Source: Bacteroidaceae bacterium (lineage in GTDB: Bacteria; Bacteroidota; Bacteroidia; Bacteroidales; Bacteroidaceae). From it: 33,659 bases of DNA. The notes below the pieces were generated by a model. That model did not search any database, had not been told where the DNA came from, and saw nothing but the letters and a program-made list of their open reading frames with translations. The DNA is taken from the NCBI GenBank assembly GCA_017933995.1, contig JAGBKI010000023.1:1-33659 (forward strand), written 5' to 3'. A program made the translations under genes and the position numbers. Every line of letters begins with the position of its first letter. Positions within the stretch are counted from its first letter, which is position 1. Positions 21,681-30,429 of the stretch are shown here, piece after piece.

Positions 21681-24656
21681 ATGAGTGTAAGAATAAGCAA
21701 GATTCTCAAAGAGTTCAACGTCGGCTTCCAGACCGTCTTGGAGACGCTGGCCGACAAGGGCGTGCAACTCGCCGACGCCACGCCCAGCACCAAGATTGAC
21801 GACGAGCACTACGACATCCTCAAGGAAGCCTTCAGCAAAGACAAGTCGTTGCGCAATGCCGCCGACGAGCTTCTGCAAACCCGCTTCCGCAGCAAGCGCG
21901 CGGGAAAGGAGGAAGAACCCGCTCCCGCAGTCGAGGTGAAGGAGGAAATCCCCGTTGCCCCCGCTGTCGAGGCCAAGGAGGAAGTCCCCACCGCCCCCGT
22001 CAAGGTCGAAGAAGTTCCCGCCGAGGTAGAGGAAACTCCCGCCGTGGTCGAGGAAGCCCCCGTTGTGCCTACAGTTGAAGTGCAGCCGCCCGTCGCTCCC
22101 GTCGAAGCCGAGGAAGTCCCCTCCGCCCCCGTTGAGTCCGAGGAAGCACCCGCTCCCGCCAAGGTCGAGAAAGCCTCCGTCGAGGTCGAGGAAACTCCCG
22201 CTTCCCCCGACGAAGCCGAGGAAGCCCCCGCCCCCGATGTTGTGTCTGCTGCTACAGTGCAGCAGCCCGCCGCTCCCGCCGAGGCCAAGGAAGCACCCAC
22301 AGCTCCCGCCGCGTCCGAAGATGCGGAATCTCCCCAGGCAGCCGATGGCGAAGAGCAGCCCCTCTCCAAAAAGGAGCAGCGCCTGCGCCAGCTCGGCACC
22401 GAGGAGAACGGCGTCTTCAAACTCCACGCCAAGCCCGCCCCGCAAGGCCCCAAGGTGCTCGGCACCATCGACCTCAGCGCCATCAACGACGCCACGCGAC
22501 CCAAGAAGAAGTCTAAGGCCGAACTCAAGAAGGAGCGTCTCGCCGCAGCAGGCGAGAAGAAGAAGCGCGCCCGCATCAACGGACAGCGCGTCGACGTGGC
22601 CGCCGCCGGACGGCAGGCCGCCAACGACCAGCGCAACGCCGCCCAGCAGCAGGGACGCGGACAGCAGGCAGGGCGCAACCAGCAGCAGAACGCACCCGCA
22701 GGCAAGAAAGCAAAGACCAAACGCCAGCAGCCCGTCGTCATCAAGCCCGATGTGAGCGACGAGGACGTGGCAAAGCAGGTACGCGAAACCCTCGCACGCC
22801 TCACCAGCAAGAGCAAAGCCTCCAAGGGTGCCAAGTACCGCAAGGAGAAGCGCGAGCAGGTGCGCCAGCTCCACGAAGAGCAGCTGCGCGAGGAGCGCGC
22901 CGAGAGCAAGGTGCTCAAGCTCACCGAGTTCGTCACCGCAAACGAAATCGCCACGATGATGGACGTGCCCGTGACTAAGGTCATCGGCACCTGCATGAGC
23001 GTCGGCATTATGGTCAGCATCAACCAGCGCCTCGACGCCGAGACCATCGACCTCGTGGCCAGCGAGTTCGGCTTCACCACCGAGTTCATCAGCGCCGAGG
23101 TCAGCGAGGCCGTAGCCGAGGAGGCCGACCGCGAGGAAGACCTCCAGCCCCGCGCACCCATCGTCACCGTGATGGGCCACGTCGACCACGGCAAGACCTC
23201 CCTGCTCGACTATATCCGCAAGTCTAACGTCATCGCGGGCGAGGCAGGCGGCATCACCCAGCACATCGGTGCCTACAACGTCACCCTCGAAAACGGACGC
23301 CACATCACTTTCCTCGACACCCCCGGCCACGAAGCTTTCACCGCTATGCGTGCCCGAGGCGCACAGGCCACCGACATCGCCATCATCATCATCGCCAGCG
23401 ACGACGACATCATGCCCCAGACCAAGGAGGCCATCAACCACGCCGTCGCAGCGGGCGTGCCCATCGTCTTCGCCATCAACAAGATTGACAAGCCCGGCGC
23501 CAACCCCGAGAAGATTAAGGAGGGTCTCGCCCAGATGAACTTCCTCGTAGAGGAGTGGGGCGGCAAGTACCAGAGCCAGGACATCAGCGCCAAGAAAGGC
23601 ATCGGCGTCGACGACCTGCTCGAAAAGGTGCTGCTCGAAGCCGACCTCCTCGAACTCAAGGCCAACCCCAACCGACGCGCCAGCGGCACCGTCATCGAAA
23701 GCTCGCTCGACAAAGGCCGCGGCTACGTCGCCACCGTACTCGTAGGCAACGGCACGCTCCACAAGGGCGACGTCGTGCTGGCCGGCACCAACTACGGGCG
23801 CGTCAAGGCCCTGTTCAACGAGCGCGGCAACCGCATCGACGACATCGGTCCCGCCATGGCCGCCACCCTCCTGGGCTTCAACGGCGCGCCGCAGGCAGGC
23901 GACCAGTTCCACGTCATGGAGACCGAGCAGGAAGCGCGCGAGATTGCTAACAAACGCGAACAACTGGCCCGCGAGCAGAGCCTGCGCACCACCAAGATGC
24001 TCACCCTCGACGAGGTGGGACGCCGCATCAAGCTCGGCTCCTTCCAGGAGATGAACATCATTGTCAAGGGTGACGTCGACGGCTCCGTCGAGGCACTCAG
24101 CGACTCGCTCATCAAACTCTCCACCGAGAAGATTGCCGTAAACGTCATCCACAAGGGCGTCGGCCAGATCAGCGAGAACGACATCACCCTCGCCGCCGCC
24201 TCGCAGGCCGTCATCATTGGCTTCCAGGTGCGTCCCAGCGCCGCAGCCCGCAAGCAGGCCGAGCGCGACGGCGTCGACATCCGCCTCTACAGCGTCATCT
24301 ACGACGCCATCGAGGAGGTCAAGCAGGCCATGGAGGGAATGCTCAAGCCCATCATCAAGGAAGAGGTCACCGCCACCGTCGAGGTGCGCCAGGTCTACCA
24401 CATCAGCAAAGTGGGCCTCGTCGCCGGCGCCTACGTCGTCGACGGCAAGGTGTCGCGCACCGACAAGGCGCGCCTCATCCGCGACGGCATCGTGGTCTTC
24501 ACCGGCAACCTCCTCGCCCTGAAGCGTTTCAAGGACGACGTCAAGGAAGTCACCACCAACTTCGAGTGCGGCATCAGCCTCGCCGGTTGCAACGACATCA
24601 AGGAGGGCGACCTCATCGAAACTTTCAAGGAAATCGAGGTCAAGCAGAAACTCTGA
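21681..24656 (+). CDS. infB: Translation initiation factor IF-2
   Basis: A 991-residue GTPase that delivers initiator tRNA to the ribosome. The N-terminal IF2_N motif ([21 protein letters not shown]) is followed by a long Ala/Pro/Glu/Val-rich linker (about 75-240) with repeated [13 protein letters not shown] segments and a Lys/Gln/Arg-rich stretch up to about 350. The G domain has GHVDHGKT (499-506), [15 protein letters not shown] and [12 protein letters not shown]. Domains II-IV follow to the end. It is complete and followed by a strong terminator. Confidence 0.97.
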   Translation: MSVRISKILKEFNVGFQTVLETLADKGVQLADATPSTKIDDEHYDILKEAFSKDKSLRNAADELLQTRFRSKRAGKEEEPAPAVEVKEEIPVAPAVEAKEEVPTAPVKVEEVPAEVEETPAVVEEAPVVPTVEVQPPVAPVEAEEVPSAPVESEEAPAPAKVEKASVEVEETPASPDEAEEAPAPDVVSAATVQQPAAPAEAKEAPTAPAASEDAESPQAADGEEQPLSKKEQRLRQLGTEENGVFKLHAKPAPQGPKVLGTIDLSAINDATRPKKKSKAELKKERLAAAGEKKKRARINGQRVDVAAAGRQAANDQRNAAQQQGRGQQAGRNQQQNAPAGKKAKTKRQQPVVIKPDVSDEDVAKQVRETLARLTSKSKASKGAKYRKEKREQVRQLHEEQLREERAESKVLKLTEFVTANEIATMMDVPVTKVIGTCMSVGIMVSINQRLDAETIDLVASEFGFTTEFISAEVSEAVAEEADREEDLQPRAPIVTVMGHVDHGKTSLLDYIRKSNVIAGEAGGITQHIGAYNVTLENGRHITFLDTPGHEAFTAMRARGAQATDIAIIIIASDDDIMPQTKEAINHAVAAGVPIVFAINKIDKPGANPEKIKEGLAQMNFLVEEWGGKYQSQDISAKKGIGVDDLLEKVLLEADLLELKANPNRRASGTVIESSLDKGRGYVATVLVGNGTLHKGDVVLAGTNYGRVKALFNERGNRIDDIGPAMAATLLGFNGAPQAGDQFHVMETEQEAREIANKREQLAREQSLRTTKMLTLDEVGRRIKLGSFQEMNIIVKGDVDGSVEALSDSLIKLSTEKIAVNVIHKGVGQISENDITLAAASQAVIIGFQVRPSAAARKQAERDGVDIRLYSVIYDAIEEVKQAMEGMLKPIIKEEVTATVEVRQVYHISKVGLVAGAYVVDGKVSRTDKARLIRDGIVVFTGNLLALKRFKDDVKEVTTNFECGISLAGCNDIKEGDLIETFKEIEVKQKL

Positions 24657-24690
24657 AGCGGGCGCCCTTTTCCCCTCGTTTTTATATACC

Positions 24691-24724
24691 ACAGCCCGCG
24701 CCCTCACCGGCGCGGGCTGTTTTG
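24691..24724 (+). terminator. Terminator of the rimP-nusA-infB operon
   Basis: A perfect 12-bp GC-rich stem (ACAGCCCGCGCC at 24691-24702 with 24709-24720), 6-base loop, then TTTT. It lies 35 bases after the infB stop. Confidence 0.88.
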
Positions 24725-24800
24725 GTTGTACGGCAACTTTCGCGTAGCCTTAATCCCTCCGAGGTTGTGGCTGTAAAAAGAGGAAAAAATCGGTAGGGAA

Positions 24801-24989
24801 ACGGCCTGAAAGGCCAACAAGCAATCAGCCCAGGGCAGCGCCCTGGGAGAGCAGCACACACAAAGCTCCGCCCTGTAAGGGCAAAAGCGTTCAAATCATA
24901 ATGCTTCTGCCCTTACAGACCGATGGTTGACGACGTTCATTCCCCAGGGCGCTGCCCTGGGCTGATTGCTTGTTGGCCTTTCAGGCCGT
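24801..24989. repeat. 189-bp palindromic repeat element
   Basis: The 47-bp arms 24801-24847 and 24943-24989 are exact reverse complements (containing CCCAGGGCGCTGCCCTGGG). An inner near-palindrome (CTGTAAGGGC with GCCCTTACAG) forms the middle. It resembles the CCCGGGGC-rich dispersed elements elsewhere in the window. No gene is seen in the 24657-25029 spacer. Confidence 0.8.
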
Positions 24990-25029
24990 TTATTTGCCGA
25001 CTTTTCAGGCCGTTTTTTGCCGAGAGCCG

Positions 25030-25524
25030 CTATTCCTGTTTGCCCGCAGCCTGCCTGATGAGGAAGTTTGTTTCTTCCACACCGTCGCCGACTGCTGCCC
25101 AAAGATACATCTGGCGTGAAGAGGCGGTCTGGTTGGGCTGAGCCACAATCCTGATAGCGTTGTGCTTCTCTTTAGCTATGGAGTTCTTTTGGGCCGACCT
25201 GTCTTTCTCTTTTGAAATGGAAAGCCATCCGTTTTCAAAACGCGGTTGGCTGTCCGTCAATTCTGTGACCCGTATAGGAATCCCGTCCATATACAGGCTT
25301 ATCTCGCTAACATAAAGTTCCGTAAACCCATTATAGTTGGTGCAGGTGAGCGTATATTCGCCCCCCTCTGCCGGTATTTGGATAACCTGGTGGTAATTCT
25401 CCTCAAAGATTTGGATTCCCGGCTCAATCTTCCACTTCATCGGCCCGCTAAGGTCATCTTCTTTTTCACAAGAAGAAAACCCAAGGCAAAGAAGTAGGAA
25501 AAATAGAAAGAATTTTGTTTTCAT
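25030..25524 (-). CDS. BACON-like small lipoprotein (array member 1)
   Basis: A 164-residue lipoprotein. The shared signal MKTKFFLFFLLLCLGFSSC ends in a lipobox and is followed by EKEDD. The single domain has the BACON-like plan: an IQIPAEGGEYTLTCTNYNGF strand pair, an aromatic WLSIS in the middle, IRIVAQPNQTASSRQMYL, and a closing FLIRQAAGKQE. The middle (about 85-115) differs most from the paralogues and includes an insertion (SAQKNSIAKEKHN). It follows the divergent lipoprotein at 25538 after 13 bases and shares its promoter. Function unknown; it may be a binding partner or inhibitor of the C10 peptidase. Confidence 0.75.
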   Translation of the reverse strand: MKTKFFLFFLLLCLGFSSCEKEDDLSGPMKWKIEPGIQIFEENYHQVIQIPAEGGEYTLTCTNYNGFTELYVSEISLYMDGIPIRVTELTDSQPRFENGWLSISKEKDRSAQKNSIAKEKHNAIRIVAQPNQTASSRQMYLWAAVGDGVEETNFLIRQAAGKQE

Positions 25525-25537
25525 GATTTCGGTTGTT

Positions 25538-25990
25538 TTATTGCCACTTGCAGTTTGTAGGGTCTTGTACAAGAGTGAATCGCTCTTCGGTTTTATTGGG
25601 GATTTTGAAAGTTAGGTAGATGATTCGTCCGCAATCAACGTGATTGGGCTGGATTTGCAACCTGAATGAATTACCATTGATATAAATGGAGAACCATTCT
25701 GCTTCTATAATCCCGTCCTTTTCCGTTTCGCTTTCACCTGCTGTCTTTGTATTATGGTCACCTTTTGTGTCCCAGAAACTGCACTGCCATCCGCTTATCT
25801 CTTTGTTTGTGCAGATGATTGTGGTATCGATGCCTGTTGCAGGTATACGAGCTGCTTCATGGAGCACATAGCCCGCCTTTTCCAGCAAAACCTCCAGAGG
25901 GATCGAATTTTCTATCGCTTCACTTCCTTCTTCGCAAGCGGTGAAAACAAACATGAAAGGCAATAATGCAAGGAAAAGTTTTATTTTCAT
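25538..25990 (-). CDS. Divergent BACON-like lipoprotein (array member 2)
   Basis: A 150-residue lipoprotein with a different signal peptide (MKIKLFLALLPFMFVFTAC, then EEG). The fold pattern of the array is still visible but poorly conserved: ARIPATGIDTTIICTNKE, AEWFSIYINGN, FRLQIQPNHVDCGRIIYL and a final FTLVQDP. It is directly preceded by a copy of the leader that elsewhere precedes C10 peptidase genes, and followed by array member 1 after 13 bases. It may represent an older, distinct partner protein. Function unknown. Confidence 0.65.
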   Translation of the reverse strand: MKIKLFLALLPFMFVFTACEEGSEAIENSIPLEVLLEKAGYVLHEAARIPATGIDTTIICTNKEISGWQCSFWDTKGDHNTKTAGESETEKDGIIEAEWFSIYINGNSFRLQIQPNHVDCGRIIYLTFKIPNKTEERFTLVQDPTNCKWQ

Positions 25991-26006
25991 AAATTCTGTG
26001 ATTTAG

Positions 26007-26165
26007 GTAAATGAAACAAGTTCTGTGGTTATAGGTATGATTGTGCGGAAGAGGCTGCTATATAGGTTCTGTTCGGAAAACAAGCGGTCAATCATCTCTA
26101 TATCCGCTGCAAATATCCGCAAGGTTTTCGGAACGGCCAAATAAATGGGTGGGAAAAATGTGCGG
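26007..26165. repeat. Peptidase-type leader repeat, copy 1 (before lipoprotein 2)
   Basis: Nearly identical (about five differences in 155 bases) to 28086-28245 and 31742-31900, which lie upstream of the two C10 peptidase genes. On the minus strand it includes a -33 TTTG (26141-26138), a 20-base spacer and GATATTTG (26117-26110). Here it drives lipoprotein genes with no peptidase gene behind it. Confidence 0.85.
26110..26141 (-). promoter_or_regulatory. Candidate promoter for lipoproteins 2 and 1
   Basis: TTTG, 20-base spacer, GATATTTG (one mismatch to TAnnTTTG). The same arrangement is kept in all three leader copies. Confidence 0.5.
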
Positions 26166-26245
26166 AACTTTCTTGCCAAGGAAATACGAGTCCGGGCAGA
26201 AACATAAGCTTCTTGCACCTTCCGCCCATCCAAAGAGGAAATACA

Positions 26246-26280
26246 ATCGGGGCGCATCCCATATTGGAATGCGCCCCGAT
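26246..26280 (-). terminator. Hairpin after lipoprotein 3, possible terminator
   Basis: ATCGGGGCGCAT (26246-26257) pairs perfectly with 26269-26280 around an 11-base loop. On the minus strand it is followed by TGTATTT, a weak T tract. It lies 31 bases past the stop at 26312. Confidence 0.5.
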
Positions 26281-26311
26281 GAACTTTAGTCGAGTTGCGT
26301 GCGGCTTTTGC

Positions 26312-26815
26312 CTACGGCTCTGATTCCTGTTCGACCGGCGCTTGTCTAAGGAGGAAGTGTGTGAAGACATCGCCGTGAGACGCTGTAAGATACATCTCAC
26401 GTGAAGATGTAGTTTGGTTGGGCTGAACCACGATCTTGATAGTTTTACCTATATCGATTGTGTCATCTGCCTCGATTGTGATAGAGAGCCATTCGTTTTC
26501 AAAATGAGTTTGGCTTTTGGTTAATTCCTCAAATACTATAATCTCTTTTAGATCTATATCCTCACAATTAAAGTTTCTAATTTGAAGAACCGAAAAGCCC
26601 CAAGTGGTGCAAATGAAGGTATATTCGCCACCCGCCGCTGGTAATTGTGCAACACAGTAAGGTAACTCTTTTAAGAATTGAATTTCCGGTATAGTCTTCC
26701 ACTCCATATGTTGCCAGGGGCCATCAAGACGTAAATCTTCTTCCCAATTCTCTGTCTTACAAGAAGAAAACCCAAGGCACAAAAGGAGGAAAAACAGAAA
26801 GAACTTTGTTTTCAT
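26312..26815 (-). CDS. BACON-like small lipoprotein (array member 3)
   Basis: A 167-residue lipoprotein with the shared signal MKTKFFLFFLLLCLGFSSC, then the MEWKTIPEIQFLKELPY block, AAGGEYTFICTTWGF, a variable middle, FENEWLSITIEAD, TIKIVVQPNQTTSSREMYL and THFLLRQAPVEQESEP. The ATG overlaps the stop of the upstream (frameshifted) C10 peptidase gene in ATGA, so the two are translationally coupled in the unbroken state. This coupling supports a functional link between peptidase and lipoprotein. The C-terminal tail QESEP is shared with array member 4. Confidence 0.78.
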   Translation of the reverse strand: MKTKFFLFFLLLCLGFSSCKTENWEEDLRLDGPWQHMEWKTIPEIQFLKELPYCVAQLPAAGGEYTFICTTWGFSVLQIRNFNCEDIDLKEIIVFEELTKSQTHFENEWLSITIEADDTIDIGKTIKIVVQPNQTTSSREMYLTASHGDVFTHFLLRQAPVEQESEP

Positions 26816-28070
26816 TTTGATACGATTGAATATTCTAAATTGTTGTTAAAATAGTAAGATCGGCTACTATCTTCATCTTTATTGTCTGGAAATTGGGCAC
26901 CAGCATAAGTGTTGAAAACTTTGCTGAGATAATAGCCATTCCTTTGACCGTCCCAGCCCCAGTTGCAATGCAGCATATATTGTGGGGTACAACTACCTTT
27001 TTGAGCTTTAATATACCCGTCATATACCCAAGCATGGCCGGATAGTGCACCGATTTCCTGCCCTCTGCCATAAACAAGTTTGTTCTCTATTATGGCATTG
27101 ACGATAGCGGTTTCATCAAATTCCTTGAGTGGGGTCGCATGTAACCCACCATAAGTGTTCATCCAATTGATGGCATTGCTGCTGGGAGCCATTGTTTCGT
27201 ATGATGGATAGTATACGGCTTCCATTGCATTCCCTAAATATCCGACGAGCGTTGCTACTTCGTGCGATGATAAGGACATCCATGGATATAGCCTCCCGTC
27301 AGTATCCTTAATATCTGCAAGAATACGCGGCCAATTAAGGTGTGCCGTTTTTACCGAGTTGTCGTAAGTACAACTGACATCCTCTATCGTCTGATAGTAT
27401 GACAGAATCTGCGCGGTGGCCGTGATGACACAACCAGCTGTTTGGTTGGGGCAATACCTGCCATAAGGAACTCCCTGTCCCCAAATAGTTTTGAGCAAGG
27501 GGTCTTTCTTCTTGAGTATGTTCCAGCTCCAGTTTGTCTGGCTGCTGCTACTTCCTATATCATCAAATACCGTATGATGGACTTCTGCATGAACAACACG
27601 ACGCCTTCAATTTTTTCGGCCTGTAAACAATCGAAGTCGTAATTGCCCTGGTCTACTAAGGCATACACAGGTTCTGTCCGCTTGTCGGCGGCAATCAGCG
27701 CGAAGCCCTCGTCGTCCGCGAAGTTCACAATATAGAACAAAGTGTCGATGCCGGAAACCGCAACCTTGTCGCTGTTGGACATCAGGCGTGAGATACCGTT
27801 GCGCTTGCAAAGCGGCAGCACGTTCTTTGCTGCGATACGCTTCTTGTAGGTAAGGCCGCCCTTGTCCAGCTCCAAACGCTCCTGGTTGAGCTTCGTCGCA
27901 AAGTCAAGGGCAATGGTTTCGGCTTCCTTGGGAGAAACCTTGAAGGAAACCTCTTCATTGGCGGGTGCCGCATACTCGAAAGTTTCATCATCCGTGCAGG
28001 AGATGAAGCCTACCGAAAGGCTGAAAGCCGCCAACACGAAGGCCAATGGCCATGTTTTGATGGTTTTCAT
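26812..28070 (-). pseudogene. C10 (streptopain-like) lipoprotein peptidase, frameshifted
   Basis: The 5' part (28070-27555) encodes a lipoprotein signal (GFISC, then TDDE) and the propeptide; the 3' part resumes in another frame and runs to 26812. Aligning with the intact copy places a single missing base between 27575 and 27576 (QKSI in frame one, then HTVFDDIG in the other). All catalytic features survive: QTAGCVITATAQIL (Cys), GHAWVYDGY (His) and HCNWGWDG. The first ~145 residues are almost identical to the intact copy while the catalytic domain differs substantially. Could be a recent inactivation, a sequencing error, or a switchable gene; no homopolymer is at the site. Confidence 0.8.
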
Positions 28071-28085
28071 GATTTTGTAGTTTTA

Positions 28086-28245
28086 ATAAATGAAACAAGT
28101 TCTGTGGTTATAGGGATGATTGTGCGGGAGGGGCTGCTATATAGGTTCTGTTCGAAAAACAAGCGGTCAATCATCTCTATATCCGCTGCAAATATCCGCA
28201 AGGTTTTCGGAACGGCCAAATAAATGGGTGGGAAAAATGTGCGTG
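28086..28245. repeat. Peptidase leader repeat, copy 2
   Basis: Upstream of the frameshifted C10 gene; near-identical to 26007-26165 and 31742-31900. Similarity to copy 3 continues to about 28330 through a small hairpin (AGACGCT-GGA-AGCGTCT, 28269-28285). On the minus strand an open frame crosses the repeat and ends in a TGA overlapping the peptidase ATG. Confidence 0.85.
28189..28220 (-). promoter_or_regulatory. Candidate promoter of the frameshifted C10 gene
   Basis: TTTG (28220-28217), 20-base spacer, GATATTTG (28196-28189) on the minus strand, about 120 bases before the start codon. Confidence 0.5.
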
Positions 28246-28261
28246 GATGTTGGAGGAAGGT

Positions 28262-28520
28262 ACGATTAAGACGCTGGAAGCGTCTGCCTAACCCCAGCGG
28301 GGTTACAGACGATAGACCGGGGTCGCTCGGTTTTGCCGGTTTGCTCTGCAAAGAACGCCCCGGGTATTGCGCCCATAGAAAACCAACCCCAGCGGGGTTA
28401 CACAAACATTCGTATAGCAAACGTTTTGTGCAACCCCGCTGGGGTTGGTTGTAATACCGTCCCTATCCGGGGCGCTGCCCCGGCCTATCTTCTCCAATCC
28501 CGCTGGGATTGTGGCTGCAC
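28262..28520. repeat. Dispersed CCCGCTGGGG-type repeat element, copy 2
   Basis: Contains AACCCCAGCGGGGTT units, a long inverted pair (28381-28450) and CCGGGGCGCTGCCCCGG followed by CCTATCTTCTCC. Related to 5336-5530 and 31925-32090. Together with the leader repeat it fills the 28071-28531 spacer; no gene is seen there. Confidence 0.75.
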
Positions 28521-28531
28521 GGGGCTTTTGC

Positions 28532-29005
28532 CTATGGCTCTGATTCTTGTTCGCCTGGTGCTTGTCTAAGGAGGAAGTTTGTGCCGACATTAAAACTTCC
28601 TGCCGTAATATACATCTTACGTGAAGATGTGGTTGTGTTGGGCTGAGCCACGATTTTGATTGTGTTGCGCGCCTCCATTGTTATGGAGAGCCATTCGTTT
28701 TCAAAATGAGGTCGTTTTTCGGTCAATTCTTCAAATACTATATCATTTACATCCATTTCTGTAAACAGAACACCCACACCGTAGTTGTAAACCGAAAGGT
28801 CCGTAAATCCATAGTTAGTGCAAATGAGCGTATACTCTGCACCCTCTGCTGGGATTTGAACCACATAGTAAGGGAACTCTTCAAGGAATTGCATTTCTGG
28901 TATCGTCTTCCACTCCATTGTCTCCCAATCGTTGAAATGTTCGCTTTCACAAGAAGAAACTCCAAGGCAGAGAAGAAGGAAAAAGAGAAAGGATTTTGTT
29001 TTCAT
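28532..29005 (-). CDS. BACON-like small lipoprotein (array member 4)
   Basis: A 157-residue lipoprotein: signal MKTKSFLFFLLLCLGVSSC, then ESEHFNDWETMEWKTIPEM, IPAEGAEYTLICTNYGF, a variable middle containing GVLFTEMDVNDIVFEEL, FENEWLSITMEA, TIKIVAQPNTTTSSRKMY and NFLLRQAPGEQESEP. Its first ~66 residues match array member 7, its middle matches member 6, and its tail matches member 3, so it is mosaic. It is the last gene of the four-lipoprotein run behind the intact C10 peptidase, 14 bases after member 5. Confidence 0.78.
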   Translation of the reverse strand: MKTKSFLFFLLLCLGVSSCESEHFNDWETMEWKTIPEMQFLEEFPYYVVQIPAEGAEYTLICTNYGFTDLSVYNYGVGVLFTEMDVNDIVFEELTEKRPHFENEWLSITMEARNTIKIVAQPNTTTSSRKMYITAGSFNVGTNFLLRQAPGEQESEP

Positions 29006-29019
29006 GATTGCGGTTGTTT

Positions 29020-29454
29020 TTATTGTTCGCCCGCCTCTTGTATAAGGAGGAAGTGTGTGGAGACATTGCCGCCACTTGCTTCAATAAACAGTTTATGTGA
29101 ATTTGCTGTCGGATTTGGCCGAGCTACAATTTTGATAGAATTGCCATTCTCTTCTGTGATAGAAATCCAATCGTTTTCAAAATACGGATGTTCGTATGTA
29201 ATTTCCTTAAACACAGAATTGTTCTCATCAAGAACGGCCACTTTCGTAAGTCTGTAGTTAGTGCAAGTGAAAGTATATTCGGCACCTTCCGCTGGTATTC
29301 CGACTGCATAGTAGAGAATCTCGTCAGATAAACGAATTTCAGGTACTGTCTTCCACTTCATCGGAGGCCAATCGTCTATTTCTTCTCCTTCTTTATCACA
29401 AGAAGAAATTCCAAGGCAAAGGAGCAATAACGGTAAAAAAAACTTTGTTTTCAT
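29020..29454 (-). CDS. BACON-like small lipoprotein (array member 5)
   Basis: A 144-residue lipoprotein: signal MKTKFFLPLLLLCLGISSC, then DKEGEE, MKWKTVPEIRLSDEILYY, IPAEGAEYTFTCTNYRL, a middle block VAVLDENNSVFKEITYEHP, FENDWISITEENGNSIKIV, ARPNPTANSHKLFI and THFLLIQEAGEQ. It is the most diverged of the four behind the intact peptidase, particularly in the middle and in SHKLF replacing SRKMY. The gap to member 6 is 13 bases, consistent with one transcript. Confidence 0.77.
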   Translation of the reverse strand: MKTKFFLPLLLLCLGISSCDKEGEEIDDWPPMKWKTVPEIRLSDEILYYAVGIPAEGAEYTFTCTNYRLTKVAVLDENNSVFKEITYEHPYFENDWISITEENGNSIKIVARPNPTANSHKLFIEASGGNVSTHFLLIQEAGEQ

Positions 29455-29467
29455 GATAGAGGTAATT

Positions 29468-29947
29468 TTATTGTTTGCCAGACGATTGTATAATGATGAA
29501 GGAGGTGAAGACATCGCAACATCCTGTATCAAGATACATCTTACGTGAAGATGTTGTTTGGTTGGGCTGAGCCACAATCTTGATTGAGCTGCCAGTATCT
29601 TCTGTGATGGAGAGCCATTCGTTTTCAAAATGAGGTTGGCTTTCGTTCAATTCTTCTTCCACTATATCATTTACATCCATTTCTGTAAAGAGAACACCCA
29701 TCTCATAGTTGCGAACCGTAAGGTTCGTAAATCCATAGTTGGTGCAGATGAAAGTGTATTCGGCACCTTCCGCTGGTATTTGTACGACATGGTAAGGAAA
29801 CTTCATGGGAAATTGTATTTCCGGTATAGTCTTCCACTCCATCGGTGGCCAGTCCCCCACAAGGAAAATATCTTCTTCATTCTCTGTCTCACAAGAAGAA
29901 ACTCCAAGGCAGAGAAGAAGGAAAAACAGAAAAAATTTTGTTTTCAT
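29468..29947 (-). CDS. BACON-like small lipoprotein (array member 6)
   Basis: A 159-residue lipoprotein: signal MKTKFFLFFLLLCLGVSSC, then ETENEEDIF, MEWKTIPEIQFPMKFPY, IPAEGAEYTFICTNYGF, a middle block EMGVLFTEMDVNDIVEEEL shared with member 4, FENEWLSITEDTGSSIKIV, AQPNQTTSSRKMYL, and an unusual C-terminus SFIIIQSSGKQ without the common FLLRQAP. The start at 29947 was chosen because it begins the shared signal peptide; the frame is open further upstream. Same operon as its neighbours. Confidence 0.78.
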   Translation of the reverse strand: MKTKFFLFFLLLCLGVSSCETENEEDIFLVGDWPPMEWKTIPEIQFPMKFPYHVVQIPAEGAEYTFICTNYGFTNLTVRNYEMGVLFTEMDVNDIVEEELNESQPHFENEWLSITEDTGSSIKIVAQPNQTTSSRKMYLDTGCCDVFTSFIIIQSSGKQ

Positions 29948-29960
29948 GATTGGAGGTTTT

Positions 29961-30392
29961 TTATTGTTCGCTTGGCGCTTGTCTAAGGAGGAAGTGTGTG
30001 CCGACATTGCCGTGGCTTGTTTCAAGAATCAGCTCACGTGATTTAGTTGTTAAGTTTGGTATAGCCGCAATCTTGATAGAATTGCCATTCTCTTTTGTGA
30101 TGGAGAGCCATTCGTTCTCGAAATGTGGATGGCTGTTCGTTAATTCTTCATGAACTAAATTATCTTTATCAAGAATATTGATATTCATAAGTTGTGCGTA
30201 GTTGGTGCAAATGAGCGTATACTCGGCACCCTCTGCTGGGATTTGAACCACATAGTAAGGGAACTCTTCAAGGAATTGCATTTCTGGTATCGTCTTCCAC
30301 TCCATTGTCTCCCAGTCGTTGAAATGTTCGCTTTCACAGGAAGAAGCGACAAGGCAAAGAAGCAAGAAGAATAGAAAGAATTTCGTTTTCAT
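29961..30392 (-). CDS. BACON-like small lipoprotein (array member 7)
   Basis: A 143-residue lipoprotein: signal MKTKFFLFFLLLCLVASSC, then ESEHFNDWETMEWKTIPEM, IPAEGAEYTLICTNY, a middle block MNINILDKDNLVHEELTNS, FENEWLSITKENGNSIKIA, IPNLTTKSRELIL and THFLLRQAPSEQ. It is the first lipoprotein after the intact C10 peptidase, 37 bases past its stop; the longer upstream frame overlaps the peptidase gene and is not used. By analogy with Bacteroides C10 loci it is the best candidate for a cognate inhibitor or partner. Confidence 0.78.
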   Translation of the reverse strand: MKTKFFLFFLLLCLVASSCESEHFNDWETMEWKTIPEMQFLEEFPYYVVQIPAEGAEYTLICTNYAQLMNINILDKDNLVHEELTNSHPHFENEWLSITKENGNSIKIAAIPNLTTKSRELILETSHGNVGTHFLLRQAPSEQ

Positions 30393-30429
30393 TTTGTATT
30401 GTGTTGATTGTGTGAAAGGGACATTAAGA

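Noticed and set aside
21648-24707. 1019-residue minus-strand open frame
   Set aside because: It is the antisense of infB; the plus strand encodes a complete IF-2 with all GTPase motifs.
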